Below are positions 49,607 through 55,971 of a stretch of DNA of 55,971 nt, one piece after another. Each line of letters opens with the position of its first letter. Position 1 is the first letter of the stretch. Source of the stretch: Sphingomonas aurea (lineage in GTDB: Bacteria > Pseudomonadota > Alphaproteobacteria > Sphingomonadales > Sphingomonadaceae); the NCBI RefSeq assembly GCF_030678875.1, contig NZ_JAUUDS010000012.1:1-55971 (forward strand). Reading direction: 5' to 3'. The notes below the pieces were generated by a model. The model was not told where the DNA came from. It saw only the letters and a program-made list of their open reading frames with translations, and did not search any database. Both the position numbers and the translations under genes were made by a program.

Positions 49607-50776
49607 CTAAGCCGGATCGAGCCGCACCAGCCGCCCGTTGGCGCCGTCCTCCAGCACCCAGATCGCGCCGTCCGGCCCCTGCTCCACCTCGCGGATACGG
49701 GTGCCGAGCGGCACGCGCGCGGCCTCGGCGGCGGTACTGCCCGTCACGCGGACGCGGACCAGCCCCTGCGCGGTCAGGCCCGCCAGGATGAAATCGCCGT
49801 CCCAGCCGACGAAGCGGGTGCCGCGATACTGGATCATGCCGCCCGGCGCGATCACCGGGGTCCAACTGACCAGCGGCGCGACGAACTCGGGCCGGGTCGC
49901 GTGGCGGGGCAACACCTCGCCGTCATTCCCCTCCGACACGGTGCGCCATCCGTAATTGGCACCGCGGGTGATGAGGTTGAACTCGTCGCCGCCCTCTGGC
50001 CCCATCTCGCTTTCGAACAGGCGACCGTCGGCGGCGAAGACCAGGCCATAGGGGTTGCGGTGGCCGAGCGACCAGATCTCGGTCCGCGCGCCGGTAGTGC
50101 CGACGAACGGATTGTCGGACGGGATCGTGCCGTCGCGATTGATGCGGATGATCTTGCCGAGCGTCACCGTCAGGTCCTGTGCCGGCGCGCCCTGGTGGCG
50201 CTCGCCGGCGGTGACGTAGAGCGTCCCGTCGCCGGCGAACGCCATGCGCCCGCCATAATGACGGTCTTCATTGCCGATCTTGGGCACCTGCCGCCACACC
50301 ACGCGCACGTCGCCCAGCGAGGCGGCATCCGCCGCCAGCGTGCCGCGCGCGACCGCCAGCCCTGCGCCGCCGCTGCCGCTCTCCGCGAAGCTGAGATAGA
50401 CGTAGCGGTTGCTGGCGAAATCGGGATCGAGCGCGACGTCGAGCAGCCCGCCCTGCCCCGCCGCGTTCACCGCCGGCGTGCCGCTGACCGTCGTCACCAC
50501 GCCGCCGGTCGTCACCAGCCGCAGCCGGCCGGGCCGCTCGGTCACCAGCAGGCGACCGTCGGGCAGGAAGGTCATCGCCCAGCCATTGTCCATCGTCGCG
50601 ACGTTGGTGCGGCTGACCGCTGTCGTCGTGGCGGGAGTTGGCGTCGGGGACGCGGTCGGTGACGGGGTAGGCGCGGGCACGGGCGACAGGCCCGACCCGC
50701 CACCATCGTCGCCGCAGCCGACCGCCAGCAGCGGTAGCCAAAGTGCGGTCAGCCAAGACCGGCGCCGCGGGCTCAC
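49607..50776 (-). CDS. PQQ-dependent sugar dehydrogenase-like lipoprotein (GSDH family)
   Basis: A 389-residue exported protein starting at GTG, overlapped by the upstream stop (GTGA). A signal with a lipobox (LLAVGC) and a Pro/Thr/Ser-rich linker (PTPSPTASPTPTPA) precede a six-bladed propeller like soluble glucose/sorbosone dehydrogenases. Family blocks are NGWAMTFLPDGRLLVTERPG, GQGGLLDVALDPDFASNR, HYGGRMAFAGDGTLYVTAGE, SLGHRNPYGLVF, ESEMGPEGGDEFN and REVEQGPDGAIWVLED. It likely oxidises aldose sugars in the periplasm with PQQ; substrate unknown. Closely related to the next gene upstream. Confidence 0.9.
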   Translation of the reverse strand: MSPRRRSWLTALWLPLLAVGCGDDGGGSGLSPVPAPTPSPTASPTPTPATTTAVSRTNVATMDNGWAMTFLPDGRLLVTERPGRLRLVTTGGVVTTVSGTPAVNAAGQGGLLDVALDPDFASNRYVYLSFAESGSGGAGLAVARGTLAADAASLGDVRVVWRQVPKIGNEDRHYGGRMAFAGDGTLYVTAGERHQGAPAQDLTVTLGKIIRINRDGTIPSDNPFVGTTGARTEIWSLGHRNPYGLVFAADGRLFESEMGPEGGDEFNLITRGANYGWRTVSEGNDGEVLPRHATRPEFVAPLVSWTPVIAPGGMIQYRGTRFVGWDGDFILAGLTAQGLVRVRVTGSTAAEAARVPLGTRIREVEQGPDGAIWVLEDGANGRLVRLDPA

Positions 50777-51897
50777 GACCGTGGCGTCAGCTTGAGGAGG
50801 CGGCCGCCCGAGTCCTTGCCACCATCCTCCAGCAGCCAGATCGCGCCGTCCGGGCCCTGCTCCACCTCGCGGATGCGGGCGCCCATCGGCCACTGGTCGC
50901 CCTTCGTCGCCTCGGTACCGTTCAGGTGGACACGGACCAGCGCCTGACTCGACAGGCCGCCGATAAAGGCGTCGCCGCGCCACTGCGGGAACAGCTTGCC
51001 CGAGTAGATCATCAGTCCGCCCGGCGAGATCACCGGGTTCCACCAGACTTTAGGCGCCTCGTACCCGTCGCCCGGCCGGTGGTCGGGAATGTCCCGGCCA
51101 TCGTAATGCGAGCCGTTCGAGGCGTTGGGCCAGCCATAGTTGCGGCCGGGCAGGATCAGGTTGACCTCATCCCCGCCCTTGGGCCCCATTTCCTGCTCCC
51201 ACAGATTACCCTTCGCATCGAAGGCGAGGCCGAGCAGGTTGCGATGGCCGTAGCTCCAGACCTCGGGCGCGAAGCCCTTCGCCGCCAGCGGGTTGCCGGG
51301 GGCGGGCTTGCCGTCCAACGTCAGGCGCAGCACCTTGCCCAGTGTCGCCTTGGGATCCTGCGCGGGCGTGAACTTCTGCCGCTCGCCGGCGGTGAAGAAC
51401 AGGTAGCGGCCGTCGGGCGAGAAGGCGATGCGGCCGGAATAATGGCCGTCGCCCTCGACCAGCGGGCTCGCGCGGAACAGCGCCTCGATCTCGCCCAGCC
51501 GCTCACCGCCGGCACCGTCGGGGCGCAGGCGACCGCGCGCCAGCACCACGCCCTTGCCGCCCTCACCCGCCGCCGAATAGCTGAAATACACGCGCTGGCT
51601 GGTCGCAAAGTCGGGCGCGAGGACGACGTCCATCAGCGCGCCCTGCCCGGCCGAATCGACCGTGATCGTCGCCACCGTCTGGCGCTGTTTGCCGTCCTGC
51701 GACACCAGCAGCATCGCCCCCTGCTTCTCGGTCACCAGCATCCGCCCGTCTGGCAGGAAGGTCATTGCCCAGGGCGAATCGAAATCGGCGACGACCGTCT
51801 TGGTGAAGGGACCGGCGGTGTCGGTCCCGGGCGCGGGCGCATTTCCCGAGCAGGCGATGAGGGCGAACGGCAGGGCAGCGAGCAGGCGCATGTTCAT
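50773..51897 (-). CDS. PQQ-dependent sugar dehydrogenase-like lipoprotein, paralogue
   Basis: A 374-residue GSDH-family propeller protein. The N-terminus MNMRLLAALPFALIACSG is a lipoprotein signal with a lipobox ending at Cys16. Blocks are DSPWAMTFLPDGRMLVTEKQG, GQGALMDVVLAPDFATS, HYSGRIAFSPDGRYLFFTAGE, SYGHRNLLGLAFDAKG, EMGPKGGDEVN and REVEQGPDGAIWLLED. It lies directly upstream of its paralogue with a 4-base overlap, so the pair is made together, either after duplication or as partners. It diverges from rimP. Its PQQ source is not in the window. Confidence 0.91.
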   Translation of the reverse strand: MNMRLLAALPFALIACSGNAPAPGTDTAGPFTKTVVADFDSPWAMTFLPDGRMLVTEKQGAMLLVSQDGKQRQTVATITVDSAGQGALMDVVLAPDFATSQRVYFSYSAAGEGGKGVVLARGRLRPDGAGGERLGEIEALFRASPLVEGDGHYSGRIAFSPDGRYLFFTAGERQKFTPAQDPKATLGKVLRLTLDGKPAPGNPLAAKGFAPEVWSYGHRNLLGLAFDAKGNLWEQEMGPKGGDEVNLILPGRNYGWPNASNGSHYDGRDIPDHRPGDGYEAPKVWWNPVISPGGLMIYSGKLFPQWRGDAFIGGLSSQALVRVHLNGTEATKGDQWPMGARIREVEQGPDGAIWLLEDGGKDSGGRLLKLTPRS

Positions 51898-51957
51898 TCA
51901 AGGACTCCCGATCCATGTCCGACAAAAACGCCGAAACGGTCCATTTGGATGCGAGGC

Positions 51958-51986
51958 TTGTCGGATCGGCTCCGCTCACGTATATC
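51958..51986 (+). promoter_or_regulatory. Promoter ahead of rimP
   Basis: TTGTCG (51958-51963), 17 bases, then TATATC (51981-51986). It lies within the reading frame that extends rimP upstream, which argues that the true rimP start is further down. Confidence 0.5.
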
Positions 51987-52021
51987 GACTTCGCTTTCTC
52001 TACATCGTCAGATGAAGAGGT

Positions 52022-52040
52022 CGCGGGGCCCCGCCCCGCG
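52022..52040 (+). promoter_or_regulatory. Hairpin in the rimP leader
   Basis: CGCGGGGC (52022-52029), loop CCC, GCCCCGCG (52033-52040): an 8-bp GC stem that would form in the mRNA leader 48 bases ahead of the rimP start. A regulatory role is inferred. Confidence 0.4.
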
Positions 52041-52088
52041 GCGGCAACGCCCCATGGCCGCGATCCCGCGGTCGCACCGGAGTTTCGC

Positions 52089-52655
52089 GTGGTCGATATC
52101 GCCGCCCTGTCCGCCCTGATCGAGCCCGAGGCGCAGGCGCTCGGCTTCGCGCTGGTGCGCGTCAAGATGACCGGCGGCAAGTCCGACCCGACGCTGCAGG
52201 TAATGGCCGAGCGGCCGGACACGCGCCAGCTGACGATCGACGACTGTTCGGCGCTGTCGCACCGCATTTCCGACCGGCTCGACGAGCTGGAGGCGGCGGG
52301 CCGCGACCCCATCCCCGATGCGTATCGGCTGGAGGTCAGCTCGCCCGGGATCGACCGGCCGCTGACCCGCCTAGCCGACTTCGCCGACTGGGCCGGGCAC
52401 GAGGCGCGCATCCGCCTGAAGGCCCCCGTCGACGGGCGCAAGCAGGTGACTGGCGACCTGGCCGGCGTCGACGGCGACCGGATCAGCGTCGACATGGGCC
52501 AGCACGGCACGGTCACGCTGACCATGGACCAGATCGACAATGCCAAGCTGGTCATGACCGACCGGCTGATCGCCGCCACCCAGCCCCTTTCCAGCGAAGG
52601 GGCCGAAGAGATCGAAGACACGTCCGACGAGACGCTTGAAGAGGATAACCACTGA
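52089..52655 (+). CDS. rimP: Ribosome maturation factor RimP
   Basis: Needed for 30S subunit maturation. From GTG 52089 the product is 188 residues, VVDIAALSALIEPEAQALGF being the usual start. Blocks are KSDPTLQVMAERPDTRQLTIDDCSALSHRISDRLD, DAYRLEVSSPGIDRPLTRLADF (the diagnostic LEVSSPG) and KQVTGDLAGVDGDRISV of the C-terminal SH3-like domain. GGAG at 52079-52082 sits six bases before this GTG. The frame is open back to ATG 51915, but the added 58 residues are low complexity and contain the promoter. Stop overlaps nusA (TGATG). Confidence 0.92.
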   Translation: MVDIAALSALIEPEAQALGFALVRVKMTGGKSDPTLQVMAERPDTRQLTIDDCSALSHRISDRLDELEAAGRDPIPDAYRLEVSSPGIDRPLTRLADFADWAGHEARIRLKAPVDGRKQVTGDLAGVDGDRISVDMGQHGTVTLTMDQIDNAKLVMTDRLIAATQPLSSEGAEEIEDTSDETLEEDNH

Positions 52656-54286
52656 TGGCCACGGCCACCGCCAACCGCGCCGAACTGATCGCGATCGCCA
52701 ATTCGGTCGCGACCGAGAAGATGATCGACCGCGCGATCGTCATCGAGGCGATGGAAGACGCGATCCAGCGCGCCGCCCGCACCCGCTATGGCCAGGAAAT
52801 GGACATTCGCGCCAAGCTCGACGCGACGTCGGGCGACCTGCGGCTGTGGCGCGTGGTCGAGGTGGTGGAACTGGTCGACGACCTCTACAAGCAGGTGTCG
52901 GTCAAGGACGCGCAGAAGCTGAAGCCGGGTGCGGTCATCGGCGACTTCCTGGTCGACCCGCTGCCGCCGATCGAGTTCGGCCGCATCCAGGCACAGGCAT
53001 CGAAGCAGGTCATCTTCCAGAAGGTCCGCGACGCCGAGCGCGAGCGCCAGTATGAAGAGTTCAAGGACCGCCAGGGTGAGATCATCACCGGCGTGGTCAA
53101 GCGCGTCGAGTTCGGCCACATCGTCGTCGACCTGGGCCGTGCAGAGGGCGTCATTCGCCGCGACGCGCAGATCCCGCGCGAGGTCGTGCGCGTCAACGAC
53201 CGTATCCGGTCGCTGATCCTGAAGGTGGTGCGCGAGAATCGCGGGCCGCAGATCTTCCTGAGCCGCGCGCATCCCGATTTCATGAAGAAGCTGTTCGCGC
53301 AGGAAGTGCCCGAGATCTACGACGGCATCATCACCATCCAGGCCGCCGCCCGCGACCCCGGTTCGCGCGCCAAGATCGGCGTCATCAGCCGCGATTCGTC
53401 GATCGATCCGGTCGGCGCCTGCGTCGGCATGAAGGGCAGCCGCGTCCAGGCCGTCGTGCAGGAGATGCAGGGCGAGAAGATCGACATCATCCCCTGGTCG
53501 CCCGACATCGCGACCTTCGTCGTCAACGCGCTGCAGCCGGCATCCGTCAGCCGCGTCGTGATCGACGAGGAAGAGGAGCGGATCGAGGTGGTCGTGCCCG
53601 ACGACCAGCTGTCGCTGGCCATCGGCCGCCGCGGCCAGAACGTCCGTCTCGCCAGCCAGCTGACCGGCAAGGCGATCGACATCCTGACCGAGGCGGATGC
53701 GAGCGAGAAGCGCCAGAAGGAGTTCGTCGCCAACAGCGATCTGTTCCAGCAGGAGCTGGACGTCGACGAGACGCTGGCCCAGCTGCTGGTCGCCGAGGGC
53801 TTCACCAGCCTGGAAGAGGTCGCCTATGTCGAGCTGGACGAGATCGCCGCGATCGAGGGCTTTGACGAGGATCTGGGCCAGGAGCTGCAGAGCCGCGCAC
53901 AAGAGGCGCTGGATCGTCGCGAGCAGGCCAATCGCGAGGAGCGCACCGCGCTCGGCGTCGAGGATGCGCTCGCCGGAATGCCCTATCTGACCGAGGCGAT
54001 GCTGGTCACGCTGGGCAAGGCCGGCATCAAGACGCTCGACGACCTCGCCGACCTGGCGACCGACGAGCTGGTCGAGAAGAAACGCGCCGAACCGCGCCGC
54101 CGCAACGACGACGCGCCCAAGCGGCCTGAGCCGAAGGGCGGTATCCTGGCGCAGTACGGGCTGTCCGACGAACAGGGCAACGAGATCATCATGGCCGCCC
54201 GCGCGCACTGGTTCGAGGACGAGCCGGCCGCCGAGGAGTCAGACACCGCGGAGGCGGATGCCGGTACGGAGGACGAGCAGGCCTGA
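52655..54286 (+). CDS. nusA: Transcription termination/antitermination protein NusA
   Basis: A 543-residue RNA polymerase-associated factor. The N-terminal domain (about 1-130) binds the polymerase; the S1 domain follows (GVVKRVEFGHIVVDLGRAEG, about 147); KH1 and KH2 come next (PVGACVGMKGSRVQAV and VPDDQLSLAIGRRGQNVRLASQLTG). The C-terminal part (from about 365) has helix-hairpin-helix repeats (LLVAEGFTSLEEVAYVELDEIAAIEGFDE and a second) and a short acidic tail. It sits in the conserved rimP-nusA pair and its stop is shared with the next start (TGATG). Confidence 0.96.
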   Translation: MATATANRAELIAIANSVATEKMIDRAIVIEAMEDAIQRAARTRYGQEMDIRAKLDATSGDLRLWRVVEVVELVDDLYKQVSVKDAQKLKPGAVIGDFLVDPLPPIEFGRIQAQASKQVIFQKVRDAERERQYEEFKDRQGEIITGVVKRVEFGHIVVDLGRAEGVIRRDAQIPREVVRVNDRIRSLILKVVRENRGPQIFLSRAHPDFMKKLFAQEVPEIYDGIITIQAAARDPGSRAKIGVISRDSSIDPVGACVGMKGSRVQAVVQEMQGEKIDIIPWSPDIATFVVNALQPASVSRVVIDEEEERIEVVVPDDQLSLAIGRRGQNVRLASQLTGKAIDILTEADASEKRQKEFVANSDLFQQELDVDETLAQLLVAEGFTSLEEVAYVELDEIAAIEGFDEDLGQELQSRAQEALDRREQANREERTALGVEDALAGMPYLTEAMLVTLGKAGIKTLDDLADLATDELVEKKRAEPRRRNDDAPKRPEPKGGILAQYGLSDEQGNEIIMAARAHWFEDEPAAEESDTAEADAGTEDEQA

Positions 54287-54516
54287 TGCCGTTCGTCAGC
54301 ATCCGCCTCGCCGGGTCCGCGACGAAGGACCAGAAGTCGGCCCTCGTCGCCGACGTCACGCGCTCGCTGGTCGAGCGGCTGGGCAAGAACCCGGCCGCCG
54401 TCCAGATCGTGATCGAGGAAGTGAATACCGAGAATTACGGCGCCGGCGGCCAGCTGATCGCCGACCGCGACGCGCCCATGCCGAGGGAGGACGCACATGC
54501 GGAACCCTCGCAATGA
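54286..54516 (+). CDS. 4-oxalocrotonate tautomerase-family protein
   Basis: A 76-residue tautomerase with the N-terminal Pro (after Met) that acts as catalytic base: MPFVSIRLAGSATKDQKSALVADVTRSLVERL, then NPAAVQIVIEEVNTENYGAGG. Length is typical for the small subfamily. Its ATG shares a base with the nusA stop (TGATG), so it is translated with nusA. In most genomes ylxR and infB follow nusA directly; here this gene and a repeat element come between. The substrate is unknown. Confidence 0.87.
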   Translation: MPFVSIRLAGSATKDQKSALVADVTRSLVERLGKNPAAVQIVIEEVNTENYGAGGQLIADRDAPMPREDAHAEPSQ

Positions 54517-54539
54517 TTCGCTAGGCTCATCCTCCACCT

Positions 54540-54634
54540 GTCATGCCGGGCTCGTCCCGGCATCCAGCTGTCCGCGTTCGACTAAGAACGCGGCGCCTGC
54601 GGAGCCGTGGATGCCCGGACCAGCCCGCCATGAC
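54540..54634. repeat. Inverted-repeat element with palindromic core, copy 2
   Basis: The left arm (54540-54566) and right arm (54608-54634) are 27 bases each and pair with about four mismatches. The left arm contains the exact reverse complement (54543-54563) of the palindromic repeat at 27043-27063. A central hairpin CCGCGTTC/GAACGCGG (54572-54579 with 54586-54593) is enclosed. This repeat is in the space between the tautomerase and ylxR genes. Confidence 0.78.
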
Positions 54635-54654
54635 GCGGCGGCGAGGATCGCGGC

Positions 54655-55416
54655 ATGACCGATCCCGTGCGCTCCTGCATCCTGACCCGCGACCGTGACG
54701 GGCGGCATCAGCTGGTGCGACTCGCGCTGTCGCCGGACGGACAGATCTTCCCAGACGTCCGCGCCAAGGCGCCCGGCCGCGGCGCGTGGATCGGTGTGAC
54801 GCGGACCGAGCTGGAGGGCGCCTATGCCAAGGGCCGGCTGCGCGGCGCACTGGCGCGTGCGTTCAAGACGGGCGACTTCACCCTGTCGCCCGAGCTACCG
54901 GCGCTGATCGCGGCGGCACTCGAGCGCAATGCGCTCGACCGGCTGGGGCTGGAGGCGCGCTCGGGTTTGCTCCTGACCGGGACCGACAAGATCGAGACGG
55001 CGGCGCGTTCGGGCCAGCTCCATGCGCTCTATCACGCCGCCGATGCGGGCGAGGACGGGATGCGCAAACTGGCGCAGGCGTGGCGGGTCGGAGCCGATCG
55101 CGAAGGGTCCGATCTCAGGGGCTTGGCACTGCCGGTACCGCGCCCCATATTGTCATTGGCGCTGGGGCGGGAGAATGTGGTACACATCGCCCTGACCGAC
55201 CGCGCTGCGGCGAAGCGGGTGAGCGAGGCGCTCGACCGCTGGCTGCACTTCATCGGACCTGAACCCCTGACGGGTGCCCGGCGGCAGACATCGCCGGAAG
55301 CCCAATCGGCCCCTTGCGAAACGGCCTCGCAAGGCGCATCGGCGCCCGGCTTTGCTCCCGCGAGGGACGAGGACGGCGCGTCACCGGCCGCGATTGTGCA
55401 CGAGGAATTTGAGTGA
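54655..55416 (+). CDS. ylxR: YlxR/DUF448 RNA-binding protein with L7Ae-like domain
   Basis: A 253-residue protein. DUF448 at the N-terminus (RSCILTRDRDGRHQLVRLALSPDGQIFPD and PGRGAWIG) is followed by an L7Ae-like domain (SGLLLTGTDKIETAARSGQLHALYHAADAG, about 108-140) and a low-complexity C-terminal tail. This two-domain form is common in alphaproteobacteria. It overlaps infB as GTGA, keeping the ylxR-infB order. Probably binds RNA; its precise role in translation is uncertain. Confidence 0.9.
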   Translation: MTDPVRSCILTRDRDGRHQLVRLALSPDGQIFPDVRAKAPGRGAWIGVTRTELEGAYAKGRLRGALARAFKTGDFTLSPELPALIAAALERNALDRLGLEARSGLLLTGTDKIETAARSGQLHALYHAADAGEDGMRKLAQAWRVGADREGSDLRGLALPVPRPILSLALGRENVVHIALTDRAAAKRVSEALDRWLHFIGPEPLTGARRQTSPEAQSAPCETASQGASAPGFAPARDEDGASPAAIVHEEFE

Positions 55417-55971
55417 GCGATACCGACAACGACAAGCCGAAGCTGGGCATGCGCGCACCGTTGGGGCTGCGCCGCACGGTCGAGACCGGCAAGGTCAAGC
55501 AGAGCTTCAGCCACGGTCGCTCGAATACGGTGATCGTGGAAACCAAGAAGGCGCGGACGTTCCGCCGCCCTGGTGAAGCCGCGCCCGCCGCCGAGGCACC
55601 GCTGCCCGAGGTTGCGGCACCCGCGCCGGTCCAGCAGGAAGCGCCCCGCCCCGCCCCGCGTCCCGCGCCCTCCAACGAGACGCCGCAGGAGCGCCAGGCC
55701 CGGATGCTGCGCGAGGCTGAAGAGCAGCGCATGCACGCGCTGGAAGACGCGCGCCGTCGCGAGGATGCCGAGCGTGCGCGCCTGGCGCAGGAGGAGCGTG
55801 CCCGCGCCGCCGCGCCGCCGCCCCCGCCGCCCGTTCCGGAACCCGAGCCGGCCCCCGCCCCCGTGCAGGCTGCCGAGCCGGTTGCGCCAAGCCCGACCGT
55901 GCCGACACCGGCCGGCCGCGGTTTCCGTCCGGTCGAGCGGCCGGTGCCGGTCCTGTCTCTTATACTCATCT
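55413..55971 (+). CDS. infB: Translation initiation factor IF-2, N-terminal part (truncated by the edge)
   Basis: A GTG start in the GTGA overlap with ylxR opens a frame typical of alphaproteobacterial IF-2: LGLRRTVETGKVKQSFSHGRSNTVIVE near the start, KARTFRRP, then a long Pro/Ala/Glu/Arg-rich disordered region with coiled coil (RQARMLREAEEQRMHALEDARRRE). The GTPase domain is not reached. The last 19 bases (55953-55971) look like a sequencing adapter, so the last six codons are unlikely to be genomic. Confidence 0.92.
   Translation, partial: MSDTDNDKPKLGMRAPLGLRRTVETGKVKQSFSHGRSNTVIVETKKARTFRRPGEAAPAAEAPLPEVAAPAPVQQEAPRPAPRPAPSNETPQERQARMLREAEEQRMHALEDARRREDAERARLAQEERARAAAPPPPPPVPEPEPAPAPVQAAEPVAPSPTVPTPAGRGFRPVERPVPVLSLILI
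55953..55971 (+). other. Nextera/Tn5 mosaic-end adapter-like sequence
   Basis: CTGTCTCTTATACTCATCT matches the transposase adapter CTGTCTCTTATACACATCT at 18 of 19 bases. It is the very end of the window, so it is best read as library adapter left in the assembly. Confidence 0.9.

Noticed and set aside
51563..54208. An 881-residue minus-strand frame
   Set aside because: It crosses rimP and nusA in antisense; no motif is seen.
1..55971. CRISPR arrays, phage genes, integrases or IS transposases
   Set aside because: No repeated spacer pattern and no such protein families were found when reading both strands.

Overview
The window is a GC-rich, gene-dense stretch of an alphaproteobacterial chromosome, most likely a Sphingomonas-like member of the Sphingomonadaceae. 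The indicators are a carotenoid set (crtY, crtI, crtB), a PEP-CTERM protein, a FYDLN-type acidic zinc-ribbon protein, a class II AroA, an aroA-cmk-rpsA-ihfB block, a rimP-nusA-ylxR-infB block and the general codon bias. Genes often overlap by 1 or 4 bases (ATGA, GTGA, TGATG), so many form tight operons. No transposase, integrase, phage gene or CRISPR array was seen. The last 19 bases are almost identical to the Nextera/Tn5 mosaic-end adapter, so the right edge looks like a contig end with adapter carry-over. The left edge may run into an rRNA operon or another strongly expressed unit, because a near-consensus promoter points out of the window.

Layout. 1-8.4 kb: a leftward promoter, a dihydrolipoamide-dehydrogenase-like flavoprotein, a hotdog thioesterase, then a five-gene aa3/caa3-type cytochrome oxidase operon (CoxB with its own cytochrome c domain, a CoxA-CoxC fusion, a small membrane protein, CtaG, a triheme cytochrome c) behind an FNR/FixK-like box, then a GreA/B-like factor and a 59-residue putative DNA-binding protein. 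8.4-12.5 kb: a YhiN-type flavoprotein, a DbpA-type RNA helicase, an FMN reductase, tRNA-Gly(CCC) and tRNA-Ala(GGC). 12.6-18.4 kb: FYDLN protein, aroA, cmk, a PEP-CTERM protein, rpsA, ihfB. 18.4-22.3 kb: a small unknown protein, PPK2 and a divergent PhoX-type phosphatase, all pointing to phosphate metabolism. 22.4-26.8 kb: crtY-crtI-LOG-crtB, the lycopene/beta-carotene core.

26.8-38.2 kb: a repeat-rich intergenic region, a YqiJ-YqiK (flotillin) pair, a small Cys-containing protein, an Atm1-type ABC exporter, a GNAT, a PadR regulator with a membrane partner, an EF-hand protein, RecQ, a three-gene operon (TIGR01244-like phosphatase plus two membrane proteins) and a large unknown membrane protein. 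38.3-42.9 kb: glnK-amtB behind a clear sigma-54 promoter, a DUF2007 protein, a ccdAB-type toxin-antitoxin pair, TldD and a small zinc-finger protein. 42.9-51.9 kb: an orphan ABC ATPase, a PAS histidine kinase with a single-domain response regulator, nadB, a class A beta-lactamase-like lipoprotein, two hotdog thioesterases, a 162-bp inverted-repeat element and two tandem PQQ-type sugar dehydrogenases. 51.9-55.97 kb: rimP-nusA-tautomerase-ylxR-infB, interrupted by a repeat element and truncated at the right edge.

The most interesting points are the CcdB homologue that lacks the C-terminal Trp used for gyrase poisoning, several genes whose promoters sit so close to the start codon that leaderless mRNAs are predicted (one with a perfect 20-bp palindrome), extra genes inserted into otherwise conserved operons (PEP-CTERM, LOG, tautomerase), and families of intergenic inverted repeats. 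All calls come from reading the sequence alone; no database search was run.
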